In this document: positions 1 to 10,707 of the stretch, one piece after another | Layout: every line of letters starts with the position of its first letter | Numbering within the stretch: position 1 is the stretch's first letter | Assembly: GCF_900115905.1 (NCBI RefSeq) | Contig: NZ_FOYD01000005.1 | Location: 62,001 to 126,000, forward strand | Length of the DNA stretch: 64,000 nt | Source of the DNA: Halopseudomonas formosensis | GTDB taxonomy: Bacteria; Pseudomonadota; Gammaproteobacteria; Pseudomonadales; Pseudomonadaceae | Direction: 5' to 3' | Notes under the pieces: model-generated | The model's database searches: none | Seen by the model: only the letters and a program-made list of their open reading frames with translations | What the model was told of the DNA's origin: nothing | Position numbers and translations under genes: made by a program

Positions 1-319
1 CCCCGAGCGCCTGACAGATCAGCTTCTGCAGCCCATCCTCGGTCGCATACTCGCGCCCGGAGGTAACCACACACTGCACCTTGTCCCGGTTGCAGCTGGC
101 CACCAGCGCCTGACGCAACAGGGTCTTGCCCGCCCCGCTGGGGCCGACCACCACCTGCAACTGCTCGGCAAAATGTGCCATATGGTGGAGCTGGGCGAGA
201 ACCGGCTTGCGGCCGGGCGTAAAGAACCTGAACCCCGGCGGTCGCGCGGCAAAGGGGTCATGCTGCAATTGGTAATGAAGAAGAAAATCCTCGGTACTGC
301 TCAATTCGTCCGCCCTCAC
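1..319 (-). CDS. AAA ATPase of DamX/SPOR type, N-terminal part
   Basis: The reading frame runs off the left edge. The visible N-terminal ~105 residues contain a short motif HDPFAAR and then a Walker A loop (GPSGAGKT), as in the ExeA-like ATPase domain of the protein encoded just downstream of aroB in Pseudomonas, which ends in a peptidoglycan-binding SPOR domain (that end is not visible here). The start is a GTG with AAGGA only two bases upstream, or a TTG six codons further in, with GAGG about nine bases before it. The gene lies 14 bases after the aroB stop, so it is probably in the same transcript. Family knowledge suggests a cell-division or envelope role; this is inferred from synteny and the ATP-binding loop only. 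Confidence 0.7.
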   Translation of the reverse strand, partial: MRADELSSTEDFLLHYQLQHDPFAARPPGFRFFTPGRKPVLAQLHHMAHFAEQLQVVVGPSGAGKTLLRQALVASCNRDKVQCVVTSGREYATEDGLQKLICQALG

Positions 320-332
320 GTTCCTTCGCCCC

Positions 333-1412
333 TTATTGTCCAATTCCGGCCAGAACGGTATCCAGCGCAGATCCATCGAACGCACCAGTCACCACCGCCT
401 GCCCCAGCTGCTGCAGCAGCACCAGGCGCAACTGGCCGTCCAGCACTTTCTTGTCCACGGACATCAGCCGCCGGAAATCCTCGGCCCGCATGCCCGGCGG
501 GGGCGTGATCGGCAACCCTGCAGCAGCGATGATGTTCCGTGCACGCTGGCGATCCTGATCGGTCAGCCAACCGAGCTCCGCCGACATGTCCAGAGCCATG
601 ACCATGCCTGCACCCACCGCCTCACCATGCAGCCAGCTGCCATACCCCTGATGGGCCTCTATCGCATGGCCGAAGGTATGACCGAGATTGAGGATGGCAC
701 GTACGCCGCCCTCTCGCTCATCTGCAGCCACCACCTCGGCCTTGATCGCACAGGAACGGTGGATGGCCCTGGTAATCAGTTCCGGGTCCAGCGCGCGCAG
801 CCCCGCCATGTTGTCTTCCAGCCATTGCAGGAATTCGCGGTCACGGATCAGCCCATACTTGATGATCTCCGCCAGCCCCGCACTGACCTCCCTGGCCGGG
901 AGCGTGGCCAGAGTATCGGTGTCTATCAATACCGCCCTGGGCTGGTAGAAGGCGCCGATCATGTTCTTGCCGGCGGGATGATTGATACCCGTCTTTCCGC
1001 CTACCGACGAGTCAACCTGTGACAGCAGAGTGGTGGGGATCTGGATGAAGTCCACGCCGCGCTGATAGCAGGCGGCGGCGAACCCGGTCATGTCACCGAT
1101 CACCCCGCCACCAAGGGCTATCAGGGTGGTGCGCCGATCGTGACGGGCCCCCAGCAGTGCATCGAAAATCTGCTGCAGAGTAGCCCAGTTCTTGAACGCC
1201 TCGCCGGTGGGCAGGACCACCGATAGCAGGGAATAGTCCGACAGGGTCCGGCGCAACCGCTCAAGATACAGCGGCGCGACCGTATCGTCGGTTACGACAC
1301 AGACCTGACGGCCAGCGATATGGGGCTTGAGCAGCTCAGCCTGGTCAAGCAGGCCACTGCCAATATGGATGGGATAACTACGATCACCGAGATCAACGGT
1401 CAATTGCTGCAT
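333..1412 (-). CDS. aroB: 3-dehydroquinate synthase
   Basis: This 359-residue protein converts DAHP to 3-dehydroquinate, the second step of the shikimate pathway (cytoplasmic, NAD- and divalent-metal-dependent). The sequence shows the nucleotide-binding [11 protein letters not shown] segment, the catalytic-domain stretch [11 protein letters not shown] and the metal-binding region [12 protein letters not shown], all in family order and at normal length. The ATG at 1412 is preceded by GGGAGAG; the frame is open further upstream, but the extra 21 codons have no homologous character. It follows aroK by 63 bases and precedes the DamX-like gene, as in Pseudomonas aeruginosa. Confidence 0.96.
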   Translation of the reverse strand: MQQLTVDLGDRSYPIHIGSGLLDQAELLKPHIAGRQVCVVTDDTVAPLYLERLRRTLSDYSLLSVVLPTGEAFKNWATLQQIFDALLGARHDRRTTLIALGGGVIGDMTGFAAACYQRGVDFIQIPTTLLSQVDSSVGGKTGINHPAGKNMIGAFYQPRAVLIDTDTLATLPAREVSAGLAEIIKYGLIRDREFLQWLEDNMAGLRALDPELITRAIHRSCAIKAEVVAADEREGGVRAILNLGHTFGHAIEAHQGYGSWLHGEAVGAGMVMALDMSAELGWLTDQDRQRARNIIAAAGLPITPPPGMRAEDFRRLMSVDKKVLDGQLRLVLLQQLGQAVVTGAFDGSALDTVLAGIGQ

Positions 1413-1475
1413 GGAACTCTCCCTGACAATCCCGCTAGGATACATCAGTCCCGCCCTCACAGGGCAGAGCACCAC

Positions 1476-1991
1476 TCAGCCCGCGCTCCGCTCCAACTCC
1501 GCGACGATGGCATTGACCACCACCTTGGGGCCACGCTGGTCGGTATCTATGATGAGGTGCGCAATCTCGCGGTACAGGGGATCGCGCTTGGCCATCAGGT
1601 CCCGAAGCACCTTTTCCGGATCCGCCGTCTGCAGCAGGGGCCGCTGGCGATCCTTGGCGGTACGCTGGAGTTGCTGCTCGACACTGGTGCGCAGATAGAC
1701 CACCAGCCCGTTTTCACCCAGCGCACGACGATTGGACTCGCGCATGACCACACCGCCGCCAGTGGCCAGAACGATACCCCGTTCCTGCACCAGCTCGGCG
1801 ATCATGGCTTCTTCACGTTGACGAAAGCCGTCCTCCCCTTCCACATCGAAGATCCAGGGAATATCGGCTCCGGTTCTGGCTTCGATCTCCCTGTCAGAAT
1901 CCTTGAAGGGATAACCAAGCTCCTTGGCCAGCAGGCGCCCGATGGTACTCTTTCCTGCCCCCATCGGGCCTACCAGAAACACATTACGCAA
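1476..1991 (-). CDS. aroK: Shikimate kinase (TTG start)
   Basis: A 171-residue P-loop kinase that phosphorylates shikimate with ATP. The Walker A loop GPMGAGKST is at residues 8-16, the DSDxxIE shikimate-binding motif follows near residue 32, and the GGGVV loop near residue 79. The first residues [11 protein letters not shown] match the family N-terminus, which places the start at a TTG codon five bases after the pilQ stop; AGG of the stop region AGGTAA acts as a weak ribosome site. Expression is probably coupled to pilQ translation. The gene links the pilus operon to aroB. Confidence 0.95.
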   Translation of the reverse strand: MRNVFLVGPMGAGKSTIGRLLAKELGYPFKDSDREIEARTGADIPWIFDVEGEDGFRQREEAMIAELVQERGIVLATGGGVVMRESNRRALGENGLVVYLRTSVEQQLQRTAKDRQRPLLQTADPEKVLRDLMAKRDPLYREIAHLIIDTDQRGPKVVVNAIVAELERSAG

Positions 1992-1996
1992 CGGGA

Positions 1997-4240
1997 TTAC
2001 CTGGCAAGACTGATAGCTCCGTTGTTGATGATACGCGGGGTCAGGAATACCAGCAGTTCGGTTTTGCTTTCGAAGGTAAGATCACGACGGAAGGCGCGAC
2101 CCACCACCGGAAGATCCCCCAGGAAGGGCACCTTCTCCTGACTCTTCTGGGATTCACTGGAGAATACCCCACCGATAACGATGGTTTCACCATCGGCCAC
2201 CAGAATCTTGGCATTGACCTCGTTCTTGCGAATGGTCGGCACGCCGTTCACCTGGTTGGTAAAGTCAGGTTCGTCCTTGGTCACGATAACTTCCATGATC
2301 ACCTGGTTGTCCGGAGTGATCTGCGGGGTCACTTCCAGGGACAGCACTGCCTCGGCAAAGGCGGTTGTGGTAGCACCACTGGAGCTGGCTTCCTGATAGG
2401 GAATCTCCGAACCCTTGAGGATCTTCGCGGTTTCCTTGTCGGAAGTGACTACCTTGGGCTGGGAGATGATCTCGCCGTTACCGGAGCTCTCCATCGCCGA
2501 CAGTTGCAGATCAAGGATGGCATTATCCGTGATGAAACCGATACCGATGCCCGAAGTCGCACCCAGTACACCCATGTCGACAAAGGGGATGTTCAGCGGG
2601 ATTTCGGGAATACCCATGAAGCCAGCAGTCACGTCTTGCACCGTTTCGGTACGGACTTCCTGCTCACCTGTGAGCGGATTGGTATAGATATACTCCCGCT
2701 CACGCTGGTTGGGGTTATCAACGATATTCATGCGAGCATCTCGGCTGGTACCGCCGAAGGTATTGAAGCGGCTGCCCAGGTTGACGTTACCACCCCAGCG
2801 TACGCCCAGCGCCTTGTCGAAACCGACGTTGGCTTCCACGATACGCGCCTCGATCATCACCTGACGCACCGGGATATCCAGCTGGGTAACGATACGACGC
2901 AGCTCGTCCAGACGATCCTGGGTTTCCAGCGCGATGATGCTGTTGGTACGGTCATCCACAGTGATGGAACCGCGCTGCTCGCTGCCGGCTGTCACCGAGG
3001 CGAACAGGGCGGCGATATCGGACGCCTTGGCGTAGTTGACCTGGATCAGCTCACGGCGCAGCGGCGCCAGTTCGGCGATCTGCTTCTGGGATTCCAGCTC
3101 CTGACGCTCGCGCGCGGCAATTTCTTCCGCCGGAGCTACCAGCAGCACGTTGCCGATTTTCCGCTGGTCCAACCCCTTGGTCTTCAGCACCAGATCCAGC
3201 GCCTGATCCCAGGGCACGTTCTGCAGGCGCAGAGTGATGCTGCCCTGGACGGTATCACTGGCCACCAGGTTAAGGTCGGTGAAGTCGGCAATCAGCTGCA
3301 GCACCGAACGCACCTCGATGTTCTGGAAGTTCAGCGACAGCTTCTCGCCTGTGTAGTTGAAGGCATCAGCCCGGCGCTGCTCGATCTGGCTCTGGGTCAG
3401 CGGCTTGATGCTGACGATCAGACGGTTGTCGGTCTGGTACACCAGATGTTCGTAGAGACCGGTGGGCTCGATATTGATGGTCGCATCCTGGCCGGAGGTG
3501 CTGGCGTTGATGAAGTTCACCGGCGTGGCGAAGTCCTTCACATCCAGGCGCACGCGCAGCTCATCGGGCAGCTGGGTAGCGGGGAAATTGAGGCGGATGC
3601 GGCCGCCCTGCTCCTGCACATCGACACGGATGCTCGGATCGGAGAGGTCGACGATGACGTTGCCTTCACCCTGATCGCCACGCTGGAAGTCCAGGCTGCG
3701 GATGGAGCGCCCACCGGACACAGCTGCCGGGCTGGATACCGCCGGCTCATTGGCACCGCGCCAGTTACTGGCACTGGTCTGGGCAGGCACGGAAGTTGCC
3801 GCAGCTGCGGTATAACCGGGGGCCTCGCTGGCACCAACCATCACGTAGAGGCTGTTGCCCTCGGCGCGGGTCGCGTAGGGGGCCAGATCGGTCAGATTGA
3901 TGATCAGGCGGGTACGATCATTGGCCTCGACCACTGTGAGGCTGCGGGTATTGCCCAGTCCCAGTTCACGGCTGCGCTCACCCAGGCGGTTCTTCACCCC
4001 TGGCAGGTCGATGGCGATACGGGCCGGCTGGTCGATGGTGTAGCCCTTGGGCGTACCGGTCACCGGCTCGTCGAAGGTCAGTTTCAGCTCCACCCGGTCA
4101 CCGGGCAGTGAGGCGACATCGAGTTTCTGGAGATCGGCGGCCAGAGCCAGCGGGCTGAGCAGCGCCAGTACGGCTGCGATTGAAAAATTCCTGGTCAGAG
4201 GCATTTGATTGCGTTCCACGCGCGACTTTTTACAGTTCAT
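1997..4240 (-). CDS. pilQ: Type IV pilus secretin
   Basis: 747 residues; forms the outer-membrane gated channel through which the type IV pilus passes. A signal peptide ends near the ALAADLQKL segment. Two AMIN domains follow (about residues 40-140 and 180-285), then the STN/N0 region ([16 protein letters not shown]), secretin N domain (about 390-460) and the C-terminal secretin domain with the VPFLGDLP...GRAFR motif near the end. The ATG at 4240 has GGGAGAG eight bases upstream, while an internal ATG at 4204 has no ribosome site, so the longer form is chosen. It is the last pil gene of the operon and binds PilP. Confidence 0.96.
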   Translation of the reverse strand: MNCKKSRVERNQMPLTRNFSIAAVLALLSPLALAADLQKLDVASLPGDRVELKLTFDEPVTGTPKGYTIDQPARIAIDLPGVKNRLGERSRELGLGNTRSLTVVEANDRTRLIINLTDLAPYATRAEGNSLYVMVGASEAPGYTAAAATSVPAQTSASNWRGANEPAVSSPAAVSGGRSIRSLDFQRGDQGEGNVIVDLSDPSIRVDVQEQGGRIRLNFPATQLPDELRVRLDVKDFATPVNFINASTSGQDATINIEPTGLYEHLVYQTDNRLIVSIKPLTQSQIEQRRADAFNYTGEKLSLNFQNIEVRSVLQLIADFTDLNLVASDTVQGSITLRLQNVPWDQALDLVLKTKGLDQRKIGNVLLVAPAEEIAARERQELESQKQIAELAPLRRELIQVNYAKASDIAALFASVTAGSEQRGSITVDDRTNSIIALETQDRLDELRRIVTQLDIPVRQVMIEARIVEANVGFDKALGVRWGGNVNLGSRFNTFGGTSRDARMNIVDNPNQREREYIYTNPLTGEQEVRTETVQDVTAGFMGIPEIPLNIPFVDMGVLGATSGIGIGFITDNAILDLQLSAMESSGNGEIISQPKVVTSDKETAKILKGSEIPYQEASSSGATTTAFAEAVLSLEVTPQITPDNQVIMEVIVTKDEPDFTNQVNGVPTIRKNEVNAKILVADGETIVIGGVFSSESQKSQEKVPFLGDLPVVGRAFRRDLTFESKTELLVFLTPRIINNGAISLAR

Positions 4241-4261
4241 GTTATCTCTCCCTGGTTGACC

Positions 4262-4795
4262 TTATCCGCGCTCAGCCAAGCTGAGGGTACGCGGTCGCTC
4301 CAACCAACCACCTTCACCATCCGGGACTATTTCAACAACATCGACACGGCCCTCTTCGATGCTGGTGACCCGGCCGTGGTTGCGGCCCAGGTAGTCGCCG
4401 ATCTTGACTCGATGCACGCTGCCGGCGCCGCGAATCAGCGCCTGCATGCCCTGCTGATTGCTCAGCACACCGACCATCTCGAAGCCTTCGATGTTGAAGC
4501 CTTCGAGGAACTGTCTGGGCCGATCCTCATCCGGTTTGATGTCCTTGGAGCCTCGCTCGCGCTGGGTCAGGTCGATCCGGACCGGAGGCTGGAACGGGCT
4601 GCGCAGCGAGCTGGCACTGTAGGTGAATGCCTCATAGGGAATGACCTGCGGCAGTGGTTCGATATTGCCGGCGGGGCGCGCCCGCACCTCCTCCATGTAG
4701 GCCTGCAGGTCACTGAAATCGTTACCACCACAACCGGCGAGCAGCGCCGCCCCGAGCAGCAATGCGCAGCCTCCGAAAGGTCTGAACAGGCTCAT
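4262..4795 (-). CDS. pilP: Type IV pilus inner-membrane lipoprotein
   Basis: 177 residues with a lipoprotein signal peptide (lipobox LLAGC, Cys at residue 22). The mature part starts with a low-complexity periplasmic region and ends in the beta-sandwich domain that contacts the PilQ N domains (motif VGVLSNQQGMQALI...VKIGDYLGRNHG). It connects the PilN/PilO complex to the secretin. Its ATG overlaps the pilO stop by four bases, so translation is coupled. Confidence 0.94.
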   Translation of the reverse strand: MSLFRPFGGCALLLGAALLAGCGGNDFSDLQAYMEEVRARPAGNIEPLPQVIPYEAFTYSASSLRSPFQPPVRIDLTQRERGSKDIKPDEDRPRQFLEGFNIEGFEMVGVLSNQQGMQALIRGAGSVHRVKIGDYLGRNHGRVTSIEEGRVDVVEIVPDGEGGWLERPRTLSLAERG

Positions 4796-5415
4796 TGCTG
4801 ACCTCCCGATTCGTTGTAGCGATAGGTCTTGGCCACTATATTCATCTTCAGCAGGTCGGGATTGCCTTCGGACACCGGCTTAATGTCGAAATCGTGCAGC
4901 GTGACGATACGCGGCAGGCCGGCGACGCTGCTGACGAAGGTGGCGATATCATGGTAATTGCCCTGCACTACGATCTTGATCGGCAGCTCGATGTAGAACT
5001 GACGTTCAACTTCCGGTTGCAGGGTGATGGACTCGAACTCCAGGCCACTGTTGAGCCCCATCTGGGTGATGTCCTCCAGCAGACCGGGAACCTCGGTGTC
5101 GCTGGGCAGCTGCTTGAGCAGGGTACCGAACCTGTCCTCGATTTCGATCAACTGTTCCTTGTAGGCCTCCAGATTGGCGGCCTTGAAGGACTTGTCGGAA
5201 AACTCCTTGCGCAGGGTGGCTTCCTGGGCTTCGGTGCGTTCGAGCTGAGCCTGGAGATCCTTCAGATGGAAGTGGTAACCGAGGAACAGCAGCACAGCAA
5301 ACAGCAGCGCTGCCACTATGACCTTGAGCGCCCCTGGCCAGGAGCCGATATTGTTGAAGTCGAGGTCGTTGAGATCGACCTTCTTCAGACTTTCCATGGA
5401 TTGAGCAAAACTCAT
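4792..5415 (-). CDS. pilO: Type IV pilus assembly protein, PilO
   Basis: 207 residues: a short cytoplasmic N-terminus, one transmembrane helix (about residues 28-48), a coiled coil (about 50-95) and a periplasmic ferredoxin-like domain. It forms heterodimers with PilN in the inner-membrane alignment subcomplex. Four-base overlaps with both pilN and pilP show a tightly coupled operon. Confidence 0.94.
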   Translation of the reverse strand: MSFAQSMESLKKVDLNDLDFNNIGSWPGALKVIVAALLFAVLLFLGYHFHLKDLQAQLERTEAQEATLRKEFSDKSFKAANLEAYKEQLIEIEDRFGTLLKQLPSDTEVPGLLEDITQMGLNSGLEFESITLQPEVERQFYIELPIKIVVQGNYHDIATFVSSVAGLPRIVTLHDFDIKPVSEGNPDLLKMNIVAKTYRYNESGGQQ

Positions 5416-5989
5416 TGCTGCTGTTCTCCCTCAGCGGCGTTCGCGCCCGGCTCGGTCTGACGGACCGACATCTCGAACACGTTGGCCTGATCCAACGCTC
5501 CCTGGGTGACTGCCTTCACGGCGGTCAGGTTAGGCGAGGCCAGCCAGTCGGACGCATCCATCTGACGCATCAGATTGGACACGCGACTGTTGGACTCCGC
5601 CCCACCCTTGATGCCGATCACGGATCCCTTCATGTCCACCGAGGTGAAGTACACACCGTCGGGCAAGGTACGGACCATCTCATCAAAGACGCGGACAATG
5701 ATCGGGCGATTGCCCTGCAGGTCCTGAATGATCTTCATGCGCTCCAGCAGCTGGCTGCGCCGGGCCTGCAACTGCTCGATCTCCTTGATACGCCCGTCCA
5801 GCAGCCGGATTTCCTTGCGCAGGAACTCGTTGCGGGCGTTCTGATGATCTATCTTGCCGTTGATCGTACGGTCACCGAGAAAGACCAGCAGCCCGGCGAC
5901 GATAACGATGAGGGCCAGAATGGACAGGAACTGCTTCTTGCGCTCTTCCCTGAGCTGCTCGCGCCAGGGTAACAGGTTAATGCGAGCCA

Positions 5990-5990
<1 letters not shown>
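5412..5990 (-). CDS. pilN: Type IV pilus assembly protein, PilN
   Basis: 192 residues. The conserved N-terminal segment MARINLLPWRE is the peptide that docks in PilM; a transmembrane helix follows (about 22-42), then a coiled coil and a periplasmic domain. The ATG overlaps the pilM stop in TGATG and the 3' end overlaps pilO by four bases. The C-terminal tail is rich in Glu and Gln. Confidence 0.95.
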
Positions 5991-7081
<1,091 letters not shown>

Positions 7082-7106
7082 TTACGGGCGGTTCATATTT
7101 GACCAC

Positions 7107-7135
7107 ATTAAATAACAGTCCTTGTTCCAGCGCAA
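7107..7135 (-). promoter_or_regulatory. Candidate sigma-70 promoter of the pilM operon
   Basis: On the minus strand TTGCGC (7135-7130) and TTTAAT (7112-7107) are separated by 17 bases and lie 53 bases before the pilM GTG. The -10 matches the consensus in five of six positions; the -35 is weak. Prediction by eye only. Confidence 0.35.
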
Positions 7136-7160
7136 ATGGCTAAAAGGAAAAAAATCAGCT

Positions 7161-7166
7161 TATAAT
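7161..7166 (+). promoter_or_regulatory. Candidate -10 element for ponA
   Basis: A perfect TATAAT lies 74 bases before the ponA ATG in the divergent pilM/ponA region. No good -35 is seen at the usual distance (TGGCTA at 7137-7142 is the nearest), so the promoter may be activator-dependent or the box fortuitous. Confidence 0.35.
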
Positions 7167-7239
7167 GCGGACTGTTAACCCGTTCTCAACACCATCTTCC
7201 GCAAACAGCTTCTTCAAACAGGGAAATGATCAATCCCTC

Positions 7240-9639
7240 ATGCGCCTGCTAATTGTTCTCTTCTGGTTGCTGGCCGCCGCTGCGAGTGGTCCTTTGCTCG
7301 TGCTCAGCGGTGTTGCACTGTATCTGAGTCCGGCCCTACCTGATGTAGATACACTGCGCGATGTCAAATTGCAAACCCCTTTGCGAGTTTATAGCAAAGA
7401 TCACAAACTGATCGCCGAATTCGGCGAGATGCGCCGATTGCCCATTTCCTTTGAGCAGATTCCCCAGGGGTTCATCGACGCCCTGCTGGCAGCGGAGGAT
7501 GACAACTTCCTCCATCACCATGGAGTGGACCCGGCCAGTCTGCTGCGAGCCGCATCCGAACTGATCAGCACCGGCCAGATCCAGACCGGTGGCAGCACCA
7601 TCACCATGCAGGTCGCCAAGAACTACTTCCTTTCCAGCGACAGGGTGTTTTCACGCAAGCTCAACGAGATCCTGCTGGCACTGCAGATCGAGCGTCAGCT
7701 GAGCAAGCGCGAGATCTTCGAGCTGTACGTGAACAAGATCTACCTGGGCAACCGCGCCTATGGCATCGAGGCGGCGGCCCATGTGTACTATGGCAAGCCC
7801 ATCGCCGAACTGCCGCTGGCGGACCTGGCCATGATTGCCGGACTGCCGAAGGCCCCGTCGGCCTTCAACCCGGTCGCCAATCCGGAACGGGCCCGTATTC
7901 GCCGGGACTGGATCCTGGGCCGCATGCTGCAGCTGGGAAGTATTGATCGGGCCGCCTACGACGAAGCCATTGCCACCCCGGTGACGGCCCGCTATCACGG
8001 CTCCAATCCCGAGCTCGAAGCCCCCTATGTTGCCGAAATGGCGCGCCTGGAGATGATCGAACGGTTCGGAACCAGCGCCTATACCGACGGCTATCACGTG
8101 TACACCACGGTGGACAGCCAGCTGCAGACCCAGGCCAATCGTGCCCTGCGCGACGGCCTGCTGGCCTATGATCAGCGCCACGGCTACCGCGGCCCGGAGG
8201 CACGGCATCCGGATCTGGCCGACGAGCAACTGGCCTCCGCCATTCGCAATCTCCCCAGTCTGGGCGGATTGCGCCCGGCCATCGTCAGCGCAGTCGGTGA
8301 CGACTCGGTAAGCATCGTTCTGCGCAATGGCGACAGCGGCACCATCGCCTGGGAGAACATGCGCTGGGCCCGCCCCTATCTCAGCGCCAACAGCATGGGT
8401 CCCAACCCGCGCAAACCCGCTGACGTGCTCCAGCGCGGCGACGTCATCCGCGTGCAGCCGCTGGAGGAGTCCGGACAATACCGGCTTACCCAGCTGCCCG
8501 AAGCCCAGAGCGCGCTGGTCAGCCTCTCCCCACAGGACGGCAGCATACAGGCCCTGACCGGCGGCTTTTCCTTTGTACAGAGCAACTACAACCGGGTCAC
8601 CCAGGCCCGCCGCCAACCGGGGTCGGCGTTCAAGCCCTTCCTGTATGCTGCCGCTCTGGACCATGGCTATACCCCGGCCAGCCTGACCAACGACGCTCCT
8701 CTGGTGTTCAACGATGGCCACCAGGCCGAGGACTGGCGTCCGCGCAACTCCGGCGGCGACTTTCTCGGCCCCATACGTCTGCGCGAGGCGCTGTATCGGT
8801 CACGCAATCTGGTTTCCGTGCGGCTGATGATGGATATCGGTGTGGATGAGGCCCTGAGCTACATCGAACGCTTCGGCTTCAACCGCAGCGACCTGCCCCG
8901 CCACCTGTCCGCCTCACTGGGTACACCGGAACTGACCCCGCTGCAGATTGCCACCGGCTATGCGGTGATCGCCAATGGCGGTTATGCGGTCAAGCCCTGG
9001 CTGATCGAGCGCATCGAGAACAGCGAGCGCCAGGTCATCGATTTCGGCCGTCCGCTGGTCACCCCCGAGGCCGTGGCGATGCACCAGCAGCGCATCAGCG
9101 CCTATGCCGGGCTGGATGCCCCGGCCAGGGATACCCAGGTGCAGACCGCCGAGCAGGTCATCGATCCGCGAACCGTCTTCCAGCTCAACAGCATGCTGCA
9201 GGATGTGATCACCCGCGGCACCGCCTCACGTGCGCGGGAGCTGCAGCGCAGCGACCTGGCCGGCAAGACCGGTACCACCAACGATCAGAAGGACGGCTGG
9301 TTCTCCGGCTACAACGGCGACTACGTCACCACCGTCTGGGTCGGTTTCGACCAGCCCGCTCCACTGGGTCGACGGGAATACGGCAGCACTACCGCCCTGC
9401 CGATCTGGACCCAGTTCATGGCAGCAGCCCTGGCCGGTCGCCCCGAGCACAGCCAGCCACAACCCGAAGGGCTGGTCAGCGTACGCATCGACCCCTACAC
9501 CGGACGCACCGCACGCCCCGGCACCCCCGGCGCCCTGCTGGAGATATTCAAGGAAGAGGACGTACCCCCCTCCTACAGCGAACTGGAGCTGGGTGGCTAC
9601 AGCACCGAGGATGCACTGACGCCGCTGGAACTGTTCTGA
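7240..9639 (+). CDS. ponA: Penicillin-binding protein 1A (bifunctional)
   Basis: 799 residues; class A PBP that polymerises glycan strands and cross-links peptides in the periplasm. An N-terminal membrane anchor is followed by the glycosyltransferase domain (AAEDDNFLHHHGVD with the catalytic Glu, then GGSTITMQVAKNYF), an OB-like insert, and the transpeptidase domain with SAFK (active Ser), SRN and KTGTT motifs in order. The ATG at 7240 is chosen because MRLLIVLFWLL starts the anchor helix and AGGGAAA lies upstream; the frame is open 25 codons further. It is divergent from pilM as in other Pseudomonas, and its last 43 bases overlap the convergent LysR gene. Confidence 0.96.
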   Translation: MRLLIVLFWLLAAAASGPLLVLSGVALYLSPALPDVDTLRDVKLQTPLRVYSKDHKLIAEFGEMRRLPISFEQIPQGFIDALLAAEDDNFLHHHGVDPASLLRAASELISTGQIQTGGSTITMQVAKNYFLSSDRVFSRKLNEILLALQIERQLSKREIFELYVNKIYLGNRAYGIEAAAHVYYGKPIAELPLADLAMIAGLPKAPSAFNPVANPERARIRRDWILGRMLQLGSIDRAAYDEAIATPVTARYHGSNPELEAPYVAEMARLEMIERFGTSAYTDGYHVYTTVDSQLQTQANRALRDGLLAYDQRHGYRGPEARHPDLADEQLASAIRNLPSLGGLRPAIVSAVGDDSVSIVLRNGDSGTIAWENMRWARPYLSANSMGPNPRKPADVLQRGDVIRVQPLEESGQYRLTQLPEAQSALVSLSPQDGSIQALTGGFSFVQSNYNRVTQARRQPGSAFKPFLYAAALDHGYTPASLTNDAPLVFNDGHQAEDWRPRNSGGDFLGPIRLREALYRSRNLVSVRLMMDIGVDEALSYIERFGFNRSDLPRHLSASLGTPELTPLQIATGYAVIANGGYAVKPWLIERIENSERQVIDFGRPLVTPEAVAMHQQRISAYAGLDAPARDTQVQTAEQVIDPRTVFQLNSMLQDVITRGTASRARELQRSDLAGKTGTTNDQKDGWFSGYNGDYVTTVWVGFDQPAPLGRREYGSTTALPIWTQFMAAALAGRPEHSQPQPEGLVSVRIDPYTGRTARPGTPGALLEIFKEEDVPPSYSELELGGYSTEDALTPLELF

Positions 9640-10544
9640 ATCAACGCCAATATCTGCTCGCGCAACCAGCGGTTGGCGGGATCCTCCTCGGCCTCCTCGT
9701 GCCAGTAAAGACTCAGCCCCAACTCGGGCAACGGCAGGGGCATATCCAGCACCCGATGGCCCAGCGCCGGATTGAGCTGCTCGGCCTGCAACCGTGACAT
9801 GGTCAACAGCAGGTCGCTACCAGCTACCACCTGACTGGCCGCAAGATAGTTCTGGCAGCGCTGCACTACATTGCGTACCAGCCCTAGGTGGCGCAGGGCC
9901 AGATCCTCGAACGACAAACCCCGACGCCATGAGGCCACGGCGATATGCTCCGCTGCCAGGTAGCGCTCGGCGGTCAATTCTCCACTGAACTGCGGTCCTG
10001 CAAGCACACACAGCGGCGCACTGATCAATTGCATCTGCCGCAACGGCGCGGCAGCCGGCCGGGCAACCTGGATCGCCAGATCAATCCGACCAGCAGACAT
10101 TTCCAGAGGCAGCTCCGCCCAGCGCACTCCGGCGGTATGCACCCGGCAATGGCGTGCCAGATGGCGCAGGCGCAACAGCAAAGGTGGCAGCACAGCCGAT
10201 TCCAGTTGTTCTGGCAGGCTGATGGTGAAGGTGCGCTGATCCCTCAGCGGGTCAAACCGCTGCAACCAGCCTATTCCCTGCTGCAACCGATCCAGGCTGT
10301 CGAGAACCGCCGGGGCTATGCGCAATGCCATAGGGGTGGGCGCCACCCCCCGCCCCTCACGGACAAACAGCGGATCCGCTAAGTGCTCACGCAAACGAGA
10401 CAGCGCATGACTGACCGCCGATTGGCTGACATGCAGGACCGCCGCCGCCCGGGTCAGACTGCGCTCGCGATAGATCACCTCAAATACCCGAAACAGGTTG
10501 AGATCAATGCGCGCCAATGATGGTGATATATTCTTTTCGTTCAT
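9597..10544 (-). CDS. LysR-family transcriptional regulator
   Basis: 315 residues. N-terminal winged helix-turn-helix (RSLTRAAAVLHVSQSAVSHALSRLREHLADPLFVREG, residues about 31-65), then a substrate-binding type effector domain. The ATG at 10544 has GGGAG seven bases upstream. It is divergent from the acyl-CoA synthetase/carboxylase pair, with a palindrome in between, and so is the likely regulator of that pair. Its 3' end runs into the end of ponA on the other strand. The effector is unknown; a fatty acid or an acyl-CoA would fit the neighbours. Confidence 0.9.
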   Translation of the reverse strand: MNEKNISPSLARIDLNLFRVFEVIYRERSLTRAAAVLHVSQSAVSHALSRLREHLADPLFVREGRGVAPTPMALRIAPAVLDSLDRLQQGIGWLQRFDPLRDQRTFTISLPEQLESAVLPPLLLRLRHLARHCRVHTAGVRWAELPLEMSAGRIDLAIQVARPAAAPLRQMQLISAPLCVLAGPQFSGELTAERYLAAEHIAVASWRRGLSFEDLALRHLGLVRNVVQRCQNYLAASQVVAGSDLLLTMSRLQAEQLNPALGHRVLDMPLPLPELGLSLYWHEEAEEDPANRWLREQILALIQNSSSGVSASSVL

Positions 10545-10600
10545 GCTGCGACTCCCATGCCGCATTATCACCTGATTATCATAAGGACTACCGCAGCATC

Positions 10601-10617
10601 CATGAAGGATATTCATG
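10601..10617. promoter_or_regulatory. LysR-type operator palindrome
   Basis: CATGAAGGATATTCATG is a perfect 6-5-6 inverted repeat that includes a T-N11-A LysR-type core. It lies in the 163-base divergent region, 57 bases upstream of the LysR start and about 90 bases upstream of the synthetase start. Flanking segments TGATTATCAT and ATAATCATC form a second, looser dyad around it. Binding by the neighbouring regulator is inferred. Confidence 0.55.
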
Positions 10618-10707
10618 TCTAGTAATGAATAATCATCGCTTTGCCCGGACCCTGTCCGGGCTTACCCTCCAGTCTGCATTCAGAATAATTCCAACAGGAG
10701 CATCCCA

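Noticed and set aside
2504..4111. 535-codon open frame on plus within pilQ
   Set aside because: Antisense shadow of pilQ; His- and Gln-rich composition typical of such frames and no ribosome site.
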